A stretch of 64,000 nt of DNA from Nitrosomonas sp. (GCA_024282035.1 JAMWZR010000003.1:1-64000), one strand, 5' to 3'; positions 46,136 to 55,831 are shown, numbered from the stretch's first letter. Numbers and translations are program-made. Notes: generated by a model from the letters alone, not told the origin.

Positions 46136-47296
46136 TCATTTTGCTGAAGCCTTCAGCAAGTCGATGACCACAGGGTCCTTGGCCATTTCGGCTGCGGTTT
46201 TTCCAGTTTTGCTCTTGATTCTCAGGTCCGCACCTTTCGCCAGCAGGGTTTTTACGGCATCGACATGATCGTGCATGGCTGCCCACATCAGTGCTGTGAC
46301 ACCATCATCGTTTTGCATGTCTATCTTGGCACCGTGTTCGAGCAGTTCTTCAATGACTGCGGTGTGACCGTTTTGGGCCGCCAGGATCAATGGTGTAAAA
46401 CCATTTGATGCTTTGTGATTAACATCTGCACGTTGCTTGATCAGCGACTTGACGACATCGAGATTGCCGATCAATGCGGCGAGGGTGAGAGGGGTGGCGT
46501 TATTCTTGTCCTTGACGTCAATTTTGGCGCCCTTGGACAGCAGCAGATTGACGACATCAGTGTGTCCGTATTGTGCGGCAATGAACAGCGGTGTCGTGTC
46601 ATTCGCTGCTAGGTCATCAAAAGGTGCGCCCTTGGCCAGCAGTGTTTCAACGATTGCGGTATGACCATTCCGGGCAGCCATGTAAAGTGCCGTGGTGTTA
46701 TCGGATGCCTGCGCATCGATTTTGGCGCCCTTGGTCAGCAGTTTATCGACCATCTCAGCCCGTCCTTCCATGGCTGCCAGCATCAGGGCATTCACCTTGT
46801 CTCGGGTTTGCAGGTGTATATCCGCACCTTTTGCCAGCAATGTATCGACGATTGCACCATGTCCTTTCTGTATCGCCAGCATCAGAGCAGAAATGCCATC
46901 GGTTGTCTGGTCATTGATTTTGGCGCCCTTGGCCAGTAGCGCATTGACAATTTCGGCATGCCCATTTTTTGCGGCGATGATCAATGCCGTAGCATCACCA
47001 GCATTTTTGAGGTTGACGTCGGCATTCTTTTCCAGCAGCAAGTTGACGATATCGGCATGCCCGTACTGTGCAGCGATGATCAGTGCTGTAAATCCCATCT
47101 CATTCTGGTGGTTGATGTTAATGCCTTTTTCCAGCATTTGCTGAATAACTTCGGCGCGGGCAGAAAAAGCAGCCTTGAGAAATTCGGTTTCATCCTCACC
47201 GGCGGCTTGAACCGCAGGAACCAACATGATGATGCCGAAGAGTAAACTAAAGACGAGAACGCGTGCGAATCGAGTAAATTTTTTTATATCATTCAT
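46136..47296 (-). CDS. Exported ankyrin-repeat protein
   Basis: The 386-residue protein has an N-terminal signal (hydrophobic stretch about residues 12-31, ending AVQA-AG). The rest is almost wholly ankyrin repeats: a capping unit, nine regular 33-residue units (pattern TALxxAAxxGHxxIVxxLLxKGAxIx) and a short final unit. The repeats are also alike at DNA level. ATG 47296 places the signal correctly; the longer frame adds ten residues before it. Periplasmic ankyrin proteins often shield or hold partner proteins, but no partner gene is adjacent. Confidence 0.88.
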   Translation of the reverse strand: MNDIKKFTRFARVLVFSLLFGIIMLVPAVQAAGEDETEFLKAAFSARAEVIQQMLEKGININHQNEMGFTALIIAAQYGHADIVNLLLEKNADVNLKNAGDATALIIAAKNGHAEIVNALLAKGAKINDQTTDGISALMLAIQKGHGAIVDTLLAKGADIHLQTRDKVNALMLAAMEGRAEMVDKLLTKGAKIDAQASDNTTALYMAARNGHTAIVETLLAKGAPFDDLAANDTTPLFIAAQYGHTDVVNLLLSKGAKIDVKDKNNATPLTLAALIGNLDVVKSLIKQRADVNHKASNGFTPLILAAQNGHTAVIEELLEHGAKIDMQNDDGVTALMWAAMHDHVDAVKTLLAKGADLRIKSKTGKTAAEMAKDPVVIDLLKASAK

Positions 47297-47644
47297 TGAA
47301 CATACCTGCTGTAGGCTTGTTATCATTATTAATGGGTTAGGGAGACGCCTAAAAACTGCTGCACTTGGTCATGTTGCTTTAAAATCGGCTGCAAGCTATT
47401 CATAAAGCCGCGATGCTGTTACCGGTTTTTACTTTTTTGACCTTCGTTCGCGAAATTTTTCAGCGTTTCACAAGGGATTTGTCTGCAGATAGGCGACAAA
47501 ATTTACTTGTCGAACTATCGTGACCAATTTTTTAAAGCCTATTTTAACCCAGAATATTTGTTTAGACCCAATCGGTGGTGAAATCAATGGAAAATTTCCC
47601 TGGTTTTGCTGTTGAGCCTGCAATCTTTTTGGTTTGAGTTATTG
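47297..47644. other. Divergent intergenic region, ankyrin gene and pgeF
   Basis: The 348 bases separate the two divergent genes and should contain both promoters. A TTCGCGAA palindrome occurs near 47446 and several T-rich patches follow. I see no gene, no clear terminator and no recognisable operator. Confidence 0.45.
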
Positions 47645-48412
47645 ATGAATCAGGACTGGATCATTCCGGACTGGCCTGTACCAGGTCATATCAAAGCGTT
47701 ATTCACCTCGCGCAATGGCGGTGTCAGCGGACATACGCATCATACCTACAGATCACTCAATCTGGGAATGCATGTCAACGATCATGCAGACGATGTTCTG
47801 CGCAATCGCGCTTTCCTAGAGCAGTTCCTGCCCTCGAGTCCAATGTGGCTGAAGCAGGTGCATGGAACCGCAGTCGTATGTGCCGATGATGTGCCATCGA
47901 CCAGTATCGAAGGTGATGCCGCCTACAGTCGTACACCAGGAAAGGTATGTGCGATCATGGTCGCCGATTGCCTGCCGGTTTTTTTGTGTGATCGCGGTGG
48001 TTCTGTGGTCGGCGTCGTCCATGCCGGCTGGCGTGGATTGGCGGCAGGTGTGATCGAACAGACCCTCGCGACCATGCGGGTACCGGGTAATGAAGTGGTG
48101 GCCTGGCTCGGACCAGCGATCGGTCCCGATTGCTTTGAAGTCGGTGAAGATGTCTATGCTGCATTTGTGCAGCAGGATGCACGCGCTGCCTTGGCGTTTG
48201 TGCCCCGGGAGGGTAACGGTATCAGTGCCAAGAAATGGTTGGCGGATATTTTTCTTCTAGCCCGTCAGCGACTGGAACGCAACGGTGTCATTCACATTGG
48301 CGGCGGAGGGATTTGTACATTCAGTCATCCTGAACGCTTTTACTCCTATCGCCGGGATGGTGAAACTGGGCGTATGGCTGCGCTGATCTGGCTGGAATCT
48401 GTGCCAGATTAA
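47645..48412 (+). CDS. pgeF: Peptidoglycan editing factor / purine nucleoside phosphorylase (YfiH family)
   Basis: Laccase-domain protein of 255 residues. In E. coli the homologue removes wrong muropeptides; family members also act as purine nucleoside phosphorylases. The metal-site motifs are visible: LKQVHGTAVV (His), VMVADCLPVFLCD (Cys) and VVHAGWRGLAAGV (His). ATG 47645 gives the usual MNQDWIIPDWP start; the longer frame adds 13 residues with no merit. Confidence 0.9.
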   Translation: MNQDWIIPDWPVPGHIKALFTSRNGGVSGHTHHTYRSLNLGMHVNDHADDVLRNRAFLEQFLPSSPMWLKQVHGTAVVCADDVPSTSIEGDAAYSRTPGKVCAIMVADCLPVFLCDRGGSVVGVVHAGWRGLAAGVIEQTLATMRVPGNEVVAWLGPAIGPDCFEVGEDVYAAFVQQDARAALAFVPREGNGISAKKWLADIFLLARQRLERNGVIHIGGGGICTFSHPERFYSYRRDGETGRMAALIWLESVPD

Positions 48413-48473
48413 CCGGTTCATTAAGTGCACCGTAACAGCGTATAATCCCGCCTTTGCTTTTTTAATTAGAGTT

Positions 48474-49274
48474 ATGTCAACGCTTACCTGGATTATTGCC
48501 GCAAGCTTGCTCGGCGGGATACTGAGTTTGGTTTTTGCTGCGATAATGGCACTCAATGCCCGGCTATCTTGGCTTTCGGTGCTGATTTCCTATGCCATTG
48601 GCGCCTTGTTGGGCGCAGCTTTTCTGAATACCTTGCCGGAAGCCTTCGAACTTTCAGATAATCCTGCGCAGGTTACGGTAACGGTTCTGATCGGGATTCT
48701 GGTTTTCTTCATTCTGGAGAAGCTGGTGTTATGGCGGCATTGCCACCTGGAGGATTGTGAAGCGCACGATCCTTCTCATGGATTGGCTACACAGCAGGTC
48801 AATGTATCCCAGCACGATCATGGACGCAGCGGTATCATGGTGATTGTCGGGGATACCTTTCATAATTTTGTTGATGGGATTCTGATTGCTGCTGCCTTTA
48901 TGGTTGATGTGCAACTGGGAATCGTCACATCGATTGCGATCATTGCGCACGAAATTCCTCAGGAAGCTGGTGATTTCATTATTCTTCTGAATTCTGGCTA
49001 TACCCGAAGGATGGCATTTCTGTTGAATATACTGTCCAGTCTCGCAACTGTCGTGGGGGGAGTATTGGCCTATTTCATGTTGCATCAGATGAATTATCTG
49101 GTTCAGCCACTTCTGGCATTGGCGTCGGCCAGCATGATTTATGTTGCGATGTCCGATCTGATTCCAGGTTTGCACAAGCGTCCGGAAATCAACGCCACGA
49201 TTCAGCAGGTCACCCTGATCTTACTGGGTATTGCCTCAATCTGGCTGATGGGAAATATTTTTACACATGCTTAA
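48474..49274 (+). CDS. ZIP-family metal transporter
   Basis: The 266-residue protein has eight predicted spans. The two metal-binding spans are recognisable: VGDTFHNFVDGILIAAAF and IIAHEIPQEAGDFIILL. A His-containing loop precedes them (WRHCHLEDCEAHDPSHG and SQHDHGRSG). This pattern is that of ZupT/Zip-like carriers importing zinc or related divalent metals. It lies 61 bases after pgeF in the same direction. Confidence 0.9.
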   Translation: MSTLTWIIAASLLGGILSLVFAAIMALNARLSWLSVLISYAIGALLGAAFLNTLPEAFELSDNPAQVTVTVLIGILVFFILEKLVLWRHCHLEDCEAHDPSHGLATQQVNVSQHDHGRSGIMVIVGDTFHNFVDGILIAAAFMVDVQLGIVTSIAIIAHEIPQEAGDFIILLNSGYTRRMAFLLNILSSLATVVGGVLAYFMLHQMNYLVQPLLALASASMIYVAMSDLIPGLHKRPEINATIQQVTLILLGIASIWLMGNIFTHA

Positions 49275-49347
49275 TTGCCTGTACGTTATTCCGGGTTTTC
49301 CGTACAGAGTTGAGAAAATCAATCTTGTTGAACAAAAAGGATAGTCG

Positions 49348-49767
49348 ATGTTAAAAAAATTTATGGGGCTGTGGTTTCTGTTGCTATTGATGAGTGCCAG
49401 CGTATGTGCCGACGATACGGTTATTTTGGAGAGAACCGAGCGGAGTGCGCGCACTTGGCTGGAATTGATCGATGCTGGAAAATACAAGGAAAGCTGGGAA
49501 AATACATCAACCCTATTTCGGTCCAAGAAGGCTGAAGCGGAATGGGTCAAAACTTTGACAGCGACACGGGAACCCCGCGGCGCCATGACCGCGCGCTACC
49601 TTGCAACCGCTGGTGCGACAAAATCCCTATCGGATTTTCCAGAAGGCGATTATGTGGTGTTGCAGTTTTATACGACTTTTGCAAACAAGGGATTGGCGCT
49701 CGAGACCGTTTCCCTGGTAAAAATGCAGGACGATACCTGGCAGATCGCTGATCTCGACATCAAATAG
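49348..49767 (+). CDS. Secreted DUF4019-like protein
   Basis: The 139 residues have a signal peptide (residues about 1-21, SASVCA-DD). The mature domain has the DUF4019 pattern: ARTWLELIDAGKYKESWENTS, then the GDYVVLQFYTTFANK core and an ending in MQDDTWQIADLDIK. The function is unknown; the fold is likely of the nuclear-transport-factor-2 type, an inference from the pattern. Its end overlaps the convergent glycosyltransferase gene by eight bases. Confidence 0.82.
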   Translation: MLKKFMGLWFLLLLMSASVCADDTVILERTERSARTWLELIDAGKYKESWENTSTLFRSKKAEAEWVKTLTATREPRGAMTARYLATAGATKSLSDFPEGDYVVLQFYTTFANKGLALETVSLVKMQDDTWQIADLDIK

Positions 49768-52369
49768 GGTTACGCGGATTTGCGTCAGGGGTTCGCCCTT
49801 TGAATCCCTGTGAAATGCGATAGTAAACCCGGCGTACCGGTTTGCCATGACGCTCGATGACACGATATTCGATATCTCCGGGTTGATCGAGCAGGGCCTG
49901 AATCTCTTCACGCTGCTTGCCAATCTTATCCAAATGCCGGCGTTTCATTCCGACCTGAATGATAGGGCGGTCTGTCGGCGCTTGTGAAGGCTGCCAGAAG
50001 TTGTACATGGCGCCACTGTCGCCAAACAGGTTGCGCGAACGAATATCCAATTGCATTTTGTCATGAGTATAAAAATACAGGGCACTGGCTACTGACCACT
50101 TGCTCATGCCAACGATGATCGGTTCCTTGCCACTTTGTTTTTTTACCTGATCGGCAATTTGCATGATTTCGGCAGCCGTTTCCCGCCAGAAATAGTGTTC
50201 TGTAAACCAGGGATAAGGTACACCCGGTATTCCCAGTACGACATAGTGCAACACAAAAGCATAAGCAAAAATGCAAGTTACGATCGTGAGTCGCCACATC
50301 GCTTGGATTCGTTTTGCCAGCACGCCAAGATGATCACTTCGACCCATCATCCAGGCGATGGTAGGGAGTATGGCTAACCAGATTGGACCAGTCCAGTGCA
50401 ATTGCGGTTTATCAAAAATGCTGAGAACGAGACAAATCACAAAAGGTATGCCGGTAAAAACCTGCACGAACAGTAGTTTTCTCTTCTCGACTGGAAGAGC
50501 CGTGACCTGTCGCTTGATGGTGAATAGGGCAACCGCGCCAGCCAGAAAACCGATCGGCGTTAGGAATAGGATGGCATGAAGAAACAGGTAATGAACCGAA
50601 AATTGATGAGGACTCGTGAGCACATTGCTTGACTGGAATGCGAAGGATGCCCAGTCATTGTTGTAATTCCACATGATTACCGGAGAAAACAGGATCAATG
50701 CCAGCAGAGCAGCAAGGTAAGGATGGGGTCGTTTGAGCCAGGTGCGTGCCACGGGATCGGCCAGTATGAACACGATCGCTGCGATACCGATCAATCCGAG
50801 GGAATATTTTGACAATAACCCCAATCCAAATGCGATCCCTATACCTAGCCAAGCTATGCGCTTTTCTCCAACCAGTGCACGTTCCATGTAATACAGAGTG
50901 GCAGCCCAAGTTGCAATCAGCGGGGCATCGGGAGTCATCAATAGACCGGATGCAAAGCCAATCGGTAGAATGGCAAGCAGCAGAACGGCACGCATGGCGA
51001 TGGATTTGTCGTATAAATTGCGCGCCAGGGCGTACAGGTAACCCATGGTAATCAAACCGCACAGCAGGGCACCGATACGCACCCCGAATTCGTTATCGCC
51101 CAGTATGGATGTCCCAAACCAGATGAGCCAAGCCACCATCGGCGGGTGATCATAAAAGCTCAGATCCATGTGCTGGGCATACTGCCAGTAATAGGCTTCA
51201 TCCGGAATCAGTTGTGCTAATCCGAAATAGACCAGGCGTAACAACAGGATAAAAATGACAATACCGATGGTTGCAGTACGCCAACGAATGTCGATTGGCG
51301 GGAGGTCGGTATCGCGAGGGAAAACATAAAATGCTGATCCCAGATAATTGACCGCAGCCGTGGTGACGATGGCCGGAAAAATGGCCAGTAGCGGTGGAAT
51401 ATGCAGAACATATACCAGCAAGGCGAGTACGCCACCGCGCAACAGTAGCGCGAGTGCGCCAACCGTCAGAAAACGGCCGAATTGATGCCACTGCAAGTAG
51501 CCGGAGTGATGTTCGCGAAACGCCCATTTAGAATTGAAGGTGTAATTGACTGTTGCAGCAACAAAAAAACTGGCGAAGTGGGATAGAGCCAATCCGGCAT
51601 CGCGACTCATCATCCATTGGAATACGATGGCGTCGATCAGTACCCCAAATAGCCCCACCAGTGCAAAACGGCCGGCTGTGTTGAGTGTCACTGTGCCACC
51701 TGCCAGAGTAATCAGTCTCTGGATATAGGCCAACTGGTGTGAGAAGGATAATTTTGATGTACCGTAGGTGCGATCATGAAATGTTATGGGGACTTCCTTG
51801 ATGCGTAGCTTGCCATAGTGCGCCATGAGCAGTTCGAGCAGTATTTTGTATCCACGTGCCTGATTCGAGACTGCCGTAGCCAGCTCGCGCCGAAAGGCAA
51901 AGAATCCGGATGTGGCATCATTGACATCACAAATGGGACGGGCAATCCAGCCACCGACACGTGATAGCAATTCACGATAGAGTGGCCAGTTTTCGGTGCT
52001 GCCACCAGGAATATAGCGGCTGCCAACGACAACATCGTATTCATTGGCCAGTACCGGTGCAATTACGGCTGCGATGCGTTCGGGCGGATGACTGAGATCG
52101 GCATCCATGACAATCACGACTTCGCTGCGAGCTTGAGCCGCACCAGCCAGAATGGAAGTCGTGAGATCCGGTTTGCCGTGTCGTTCCAGTAATCGGACCT
52201 GGGCTCGCTTTTCCCAGGCTTTTACTTTTTCCTGGGTTCCATCTGTTGATCCGTCATCGACCACAATGACTTCAAATTCGGGTAGCTTTTGCTCAAAGAT
52301 ACGAGTCAGCAGTAAATCGACATTCTCACTTTCGTTCAGAGTGGGAACTACGATGGTAAATAAAGTCAT
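49760..52369 (-). CDS. Three-domain membrane glycosyltransferase (GT2 + GtrA + GT39/ArnT-like)
   Basis: The 869 residues join three units. Residues about 1-230 are a dolichyl-phosphate-mannose-synthase-like GT2 domain (PTLNESENVDLLL, VVDDGSTDGT, MDADLSHPPE). About 235-350 is a GtrA-type four-span domain (FALVGLFGVLIDAIVF, ATVNYTFNSKWAF). About 365-869 is a multi-span GT39/ArnT-like transferase (DEAYYWQYAQHMDLSFYDHPP). Together they could load a sugar on a polyprenyl carrier, flip it and transfer it to lipid or protein in the periplasm. The acceptor is unknown. Confidence 0.87.
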   Translation of the reverse strand: MTLFTIVVPTLNESENVDLLLTRIFEQKLPEFEVIVVDDGSTDGTQEKVKAWEKRAQVRLLERHGKPDLTTSILAGAAQARSEVVIVMDADLSHPPERIAAVIAPVLANEYDVVVGSRYIPGGSTENWPLYRELLSRVGGWIARPICDVNDATSGFFAFRRELATAVSNQARGYKILLELLMAHYGKLRIKEVPITFHDRTYGTSKLSFSHQLAYIQRLITLAGGTVTLNTAGRFALVGLFGVLIDAIVFQWMMSRDAGLALSHFASFFVAATVNYTFNSKWAFREHHSGYLQWHQFGRFLTVGALALLLRGGVLALLVYVLHIPPLLAIFPAIVTTAAVNYLGSAFYVFPRDTDLPPIDIRWRTATIGIVIFILLLRLVYFGLAQLIPDEAYYWQYAQHMDLSFYDHPPMVAWLIWFGTSILGDNEFGVRIGALLCGLITMGYLYALARNLYDKSIAMRAVLLLAILPIGFASGLLMTPDAPLIATWAATLYYMERALVGEKRIAWLGIGIAFGLGLLSKYSLGLIGIAAIVFILADPVARTWLKRPHPYLAALLALILFSPVIMWNYNNDWASFAFQSSNVLTSPHQFSVHYLFLHAILFLTPIGFLAGAVALFTIKRQVTALPVEKRKLLFVQVFTGIPFVICLVLSIFDKPQLHWTGPIWLAILPTIAWMMGRSDHLGVLAKRIQAMWRLTIVTCIFAYAFVLHYVVLGIPGVPYPWFTEHYFWRETAAEIMQIADQVKKQSGKEPIIVGMSKWSVASALYFYTHDKMQLDIRSRNLFGDSGAMYNFWQPSQAPTDRPIIQVGMKRRHLDKIGKQREEIQALLDQPGDIEYRVIERHGKPVRRVYYRISQGFKGRTPDANPRNPI

Positions 52370-52416
52370 GTAGCTCCACTGATTAGAATTGATGCCAAAA
52401 GGTGAGTGTTGCCATA

Positions 52417-53412
52417 TTATTTTGGTTGCTTTTGGTATTTCTCGACGGCTTTATTGTGATCCGTCAAATTATTTGAAAAGTGTGATTCGCCGTTGCCTTT
52501 TGCCACGAAATACAATGCTTCTGTTTGCGCTGGGTTGAGTGCAGCATGTATCGATGCCAGCCCTGGTGAAGCGATGGGTGTGGGTGGCAAGCCTGCGCGA
52601 GTATAAGTATTGTATTCCTGATCGGCAAGCAGATCTTGCTTGCGCAGATTGCCATCAAACTTATCACCCAGACCATAAATGATGGTTGGATCGGTTTGCA
52701 GGCGCATGCCCTTGCGCAGTCGGTTGACGAAAACTCCAGCAATTTCATTGCGATCGCTTTCCAGCGCGGTTTCTTTTTCGATGATGGAAGCCAGTATCAG
52801 GGCTTCGTAAGGCGTAGTCACAGGTAATGCTTCCGCGCGGTTCGGCCAGGCATGCTGCAGATTTTTTTGCATAGCCTGATAAGCACGTTGCAAAATTTCG
52901 AGATCGCTACTGCCCTTGATAAAGTAATAGGTATCCGGAAAAAACAGCCCCTCAGCAGCGGTTTCGCTGGCACCCAGGCGCTGCAAGATTTCTTTTTCGG
53001 TTAGATCGATGCTGTCGTGCTTGATGGCAGGATGTTCATTCAGGATCTTACGCAGTTGGGCAAAAGTCGAGCCCTCGATAAAACGGATCTCAGTTTGCTT
53101 GGCATCACCTTTGACCAGGTAATCCAATAATGCGATTTGCGTCAGATTTTGGGACAACTGATAATCGCCAGCACGGATCGCAGACTCCCGATCCAGGTAA
53201 CGCGCAAGAAAAATGAATGTCCATTTGCTGGGAATGATTCCCGTATCTTCCAGCTGTTCGGCTACCTGCTTCAGATTGCTGCCGGGCTGAACCGAAAATT
53301 CATAGGGAATATTCGGTAAGGTGACGCTGGAATGCAAATGGAGGTAAAGCCAGGAAATAGACAGTATCAGCGCTGCAAATGCAGAGAACAATAAGCGTTT
53401 TAGCGTATGCAT
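52417..53412 (-). CDS. mltG: Endolytic murein transglycosylase
   Basis: Inner-membrane enzyme that cuts nascent glycan strands and sets their length. The 331-residue protein has a membrane anchor (about residues 8-26). The YceG domain follows, with ILASIIEKETALESDR carrying the catalytic Glu, VFVNRLRKGMRLQTDPTIIYG (in part) and ending NTYTRAGLPPTPIASPG. It follows fabF by 11 bases. The tmk and holB genes that often come next are absent. Confidence 0.93.
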   Translation of the reverse strand: MHTLKRLLFSAFAALILSISWLYLHLHSSVTLPNIPYEFSVQPGSNLKQVAEQLEDTGIIPSKWTFIFLARYLDRESAIRAGDYQLSQNLTQIALLDYLVKGDAKQTEIRFIEGSTFAQLRKILNEHPAIKHDSIDLTEKEILQRLGASETAAEGLFFPDTYYFIKGSSDLEILQRAYQAMQKNLQHAWPNRAEALPVTTPYEALILASIIEKETALESDRNEIAGVFVNRLRKGMRLQTDPTIIYGLGDKFDGNLRKQDLLADQEYNTYTRAGLPPTPIASPGLASIHAALNPAQTEALYFVAKGNGESHFSNNLTDHNKAVEKYQKQPK

Positions 53413-53423
53413 GCGCCAAGGAG

Positions 53424-54665
53424 CTACACTTTGCGAAAAACGAGCGTTCCGTTAGTACCACCGAATCCGAATGAATTGGACAGCGCCACGTCAATCTTCA
53501 TGTCTCGTGCAGTATTGGGAATATAATCGAGGTCGCATTGTGGATCCTGATTTATCAGGTTGATCGTCGGCGGTGCAATTTGACGATGAATGGCCAGCGC
53601 AGAGAAAACGGCCTCGATACCACCGGCCGCACCCAGTAAATGTCCCGTCATCGATTTGGTTGAACTGACAGCCAGTTTGCTTGCATGATCACCAAAACAG
53701 CGTTTGACTGCGATCGTTTCGGCAATATCGCCTAGTGGTGTCGATGTGCCATGTGCATTGATATAGTTAACTTGATTTATATCGATGCTGGCATTTTTCA
53801 AGGCAGTGACCATACAGCGGGCTGCACCTTCACCATCATCACAGGGTGCAGTCATGTGAAATGCATCCGCACTCATTCCGAATCCGGCCAGTTCGGCGTA
53901 GATTCTTGCACCACGCTGCTTGGCATGTTCCAGTTCTTCCAGAACCAGAATTCCCGAGCCTTCACCCAAAACAAAACCATTGCGGTCTATATCCCACGGA
54001 CGGCTGGCCGTTTCCGGGTTGTCATTACTGACCGATAGTGCCTTGGCTGCAGCAAATCCACCAATGGCCAAGGGCGTGACACACGATTCTGCACCACCAC
54101 AGACCATGATGTCGGCATCACCGTATTCGATCATGCGTGCCGAGTTGCCGATACTATGTGTGGCTGTCGTGCAGGCTGTCACGATAGCAATATTGGGACC
54201 TTTATAGCCGAACATGATCGACAGATTACCAGCAATCATGTTGATGATCGTACTGGGGATAAAGAAAGGAGAGATTTTGCGTGGCCCGCCCGCATGATAG
54301 GCTTCATCGGTATTTTCAATCATGGGCAAGCCGCCAATTCCTGAACCGATATTGACTCCTATACGCTCTGCATCAAGCCGGGAGAGATCGTCTATCTCCG
54401 CATCTTTGATCGCCTGAATGGCGGCTGCCATACCGTAATGAATGAATACATCCATGCGGCGTGCTTCTTTGACAGAAAGATACTGATGAATATCAAAATC
54501 ATGAACTTCACCTGCAATCTGGGAAGCAAAGTTGGAAGCATCGAAACGGGTGATCCGGGTGATACCGGATCGTCCCGCTACAATATTTTCCCATGCAGTT
54601 GATACAGAATTACCGACAGGGGATACGATACCCAATCCGGTGATGACTACCCTACGTTTGGACAA
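53424..54665 (-). CDS. fabF: 3-oxoacyl-ACP synthase II
   Basis: Condensing enzyme for chain elongation in fatty-acid synthesis. The 413 residues hold the Cys-His-His triad: VTACTTATHS, NAHGTSTPLGD and SMTGHLLGAAGG. The start is a TTG with GGAG six bases before it; it gives the normal SKRRVVITGLG start and no ATG is available near it. acpP lies immediately upstream. Confidence 0.96.
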   Translation of the reverse strand: MSKRRVVITGLGIVSPVGNSVSTAWENIVAGRSGITRITRFDASNFASQIAGEVHDFDIHQYLSVKEARRMDVFIHYGMAAAIQAIKDAEIDDLSRLDAERIGVNIGSGIGGLPMIENTDEAYHAGGPRKISPFFIPSTIINMIAGNLSIMFGYKGPNIAIVTACTTATHSIGNSARMIEYGDADIMVCGGAESCVTPLAIGGFAAAKALSVSNDNPETASRPWDIDRNGFVLGEGSGILVLEELEHAKQRGARIYAELAGFGMSADAFHMTAPCDDGEGAARCMVTALKNASIDINQVNYINAHGTSTPLGDIAETIAVKRCFGDHASKLAVSSTKSMTGHLLGAAGGIEAVFSALAIHRQIAPPTINLINQDPQCDLDYIPNTARDMKIDVALSNSFGFGGTNGTLVFRKV

Positions 54666-54706
54666 ATTTACTCCGGTTACTTGTTAGATTTGGAAGAAAC
54701 GAGTGA

Positions 54707-54943
54707 TTATTTGGCGTTTGCAGTGACGTAATCAATCGCTTCTTGAACGGTATTGATTTTTTCAGCCTGCTCATCCGGTATTTCGCACTCGAATTCTTCT
54801 TCCAATGCCATGACTAGTTCAACGGTATCGAGTGAATCTGCTCCCAAGTCGTTGACAAAGGAGGATTCATTTTTGACTTCGGCCTCATTAACACCCAGTT
54901 GTTCAGCAACAATTTTTTTTATACGCTGCTCAATATTTTCCAT
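54707..54943 (-). CDS. acpP: Acyl carrier protein
   Basis: Carries growing acyl chains on a phosphopantetheine arm. The 78-residue acidic protein contains the modification site [20 protein letters not shown] with the target serine in DSL. AGGAA precedes the ATG. The 110-base gap to fabG and a promoter candidate fit separate high-level expression. Confidence 0.97.
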   Translation of the reverse strand: MENIEQRIKKIVAEQLGVNEAEVKNESSFVNDLGADSLDTVELVMALEEEFECEIPDEQAEKINTVQEAIDYVTANAK

Positions 54944-54981
54944 CGAGGTAATTCCTTTCTTTAGGTAAGAAAAACTGATTT

Positions 54982-55008
54982 ATTCTAACAAATTTTCAGT
55001 ATCAGCAA
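54982..55008 (-). promoter_or_regulatory. Promoter candidate for acpP
   Basis: On the minus strand TGTTAGAAT (an extended -10, with TAGAAT at 54982-54987) lies 15 bases after TTGCTG (55003-55008). The spacing is short but the TG extension helps. It would give acpP its own transcript within the fab cluster. Confidence 0.35.
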
Positions 55009-55053
55009 CACTGAAACCTTTTCTGCCATTTGGTAATGCAAGGCGAAACCTGA

Positions 55054-55791
55054 CTAATCCATGTACATTCCACCGTTGATGTGCAATGTAACACCGGTGA
55101 TGTAACCTGCTTCTTTTGATGCAAGAAAAGCTACCGCAGATGCTACCTCTTCTGGTTGACCTAGGCGACCCAGAGGAACACGCTGGATCATATTTCTTTG
55201 CAATTCTTCGCCGAGTGAGCGTGTCATGTCCGTGTCAATAAAGCCTGGCGACACACAATTTACGGTGATATTGCGACTGCCGACTTCACGTGCCAAAGAT
55301 TTGCTGAAACCGTACATCCCAGCTTTGGTGGCTGCATAGTTCGTCTGCCCGGCATTACCCATGCTGCCGACGACCGAAGAAATGTTGATAATTCGTCCAT
55401 ACCGGGCTTTCATCATGGCGCGAAGCACTGCGCGACTTAACCTGAAAACGGACTTAAGGTTGGTTTCCATGATTTCATCCCATTCTTCATCCTTCATACG
55501 TGCCAGCAGGTTATCGCGAGTTATACCCGCGTTGTTTACCAATATCTCGATTTCTCCGAATTTATCCCGGATAACTTGGAGAATTTGATTGATTTGCTCG
55601 GCATCATTCACATCAAGAGCAATACCGCTACCCTTGATATCAGAATCTCTTAAATATTGAGTAATGGCTTCGGCGCCATGGTTGGTCGTGGCGGTACCAA
55701 TGACAGTGGCTCCGGATTGTCCCAACCTGAGAGCGATGGCTTGACCAATGCCTCGACTGGCACCGGTAACTAAAGCTATTTTATTTTTCAT
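55054..55791 (-). CDS. fabG: 3-oxoacyl-ACP reductase
   Basis: NADPH-dependent reductase of the fatty-acid cycle. Short-chain dehydrogenase of 245 residues with TGASRGIGQAIA for the cofactor, NNAGITRDNLL, the catalytic serine in INISSVVGSMG and the Tyr-Lys pair in YAATKAG. It ends with the typical GGMYMD. AGGA precedes the ATG. Confidence 0.96.
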   Translation of the reverse strand: MKNKIALVTGASRGIGQAIALRLGQSGATVIGTATTNHGAEAITQYLRDSDIKGSGIALDVNDAEQINQILQVIRDKFGEIEILVNNAGITRDNLLARMKDEEWDEIMETNLKSVFRLSRAVLRAMMKARYGRIINISSVVGSMGNAGQTNYAATKAGMYGFSKSLAREVGSRNITVNCVSPGFIDTDMTRSLGEELQRNMIQRVPLGRLGQPEEVASAVAFLASKEAGYITGVTLHINGGMYMD

Positions 55792-55831
55792 GATAAATCC
55801 TGCGGAGTGTCATTTTGATTAGCAATGAGTG

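Noticed and set aside
46692-47144. 150-residue plus-strand frame inside the ankyrin gene
   Set aside because: Its repeated pattern mirrors the 99-base repeat unit of the real gene on the other strand.
46233-47230. CRISPR-like array suggested by regular DNA repeats
   Set aside because: The 99-base period equals 33 codons and each unit translates as an ankyrin repeat; there are no short repeats with unique spacers.
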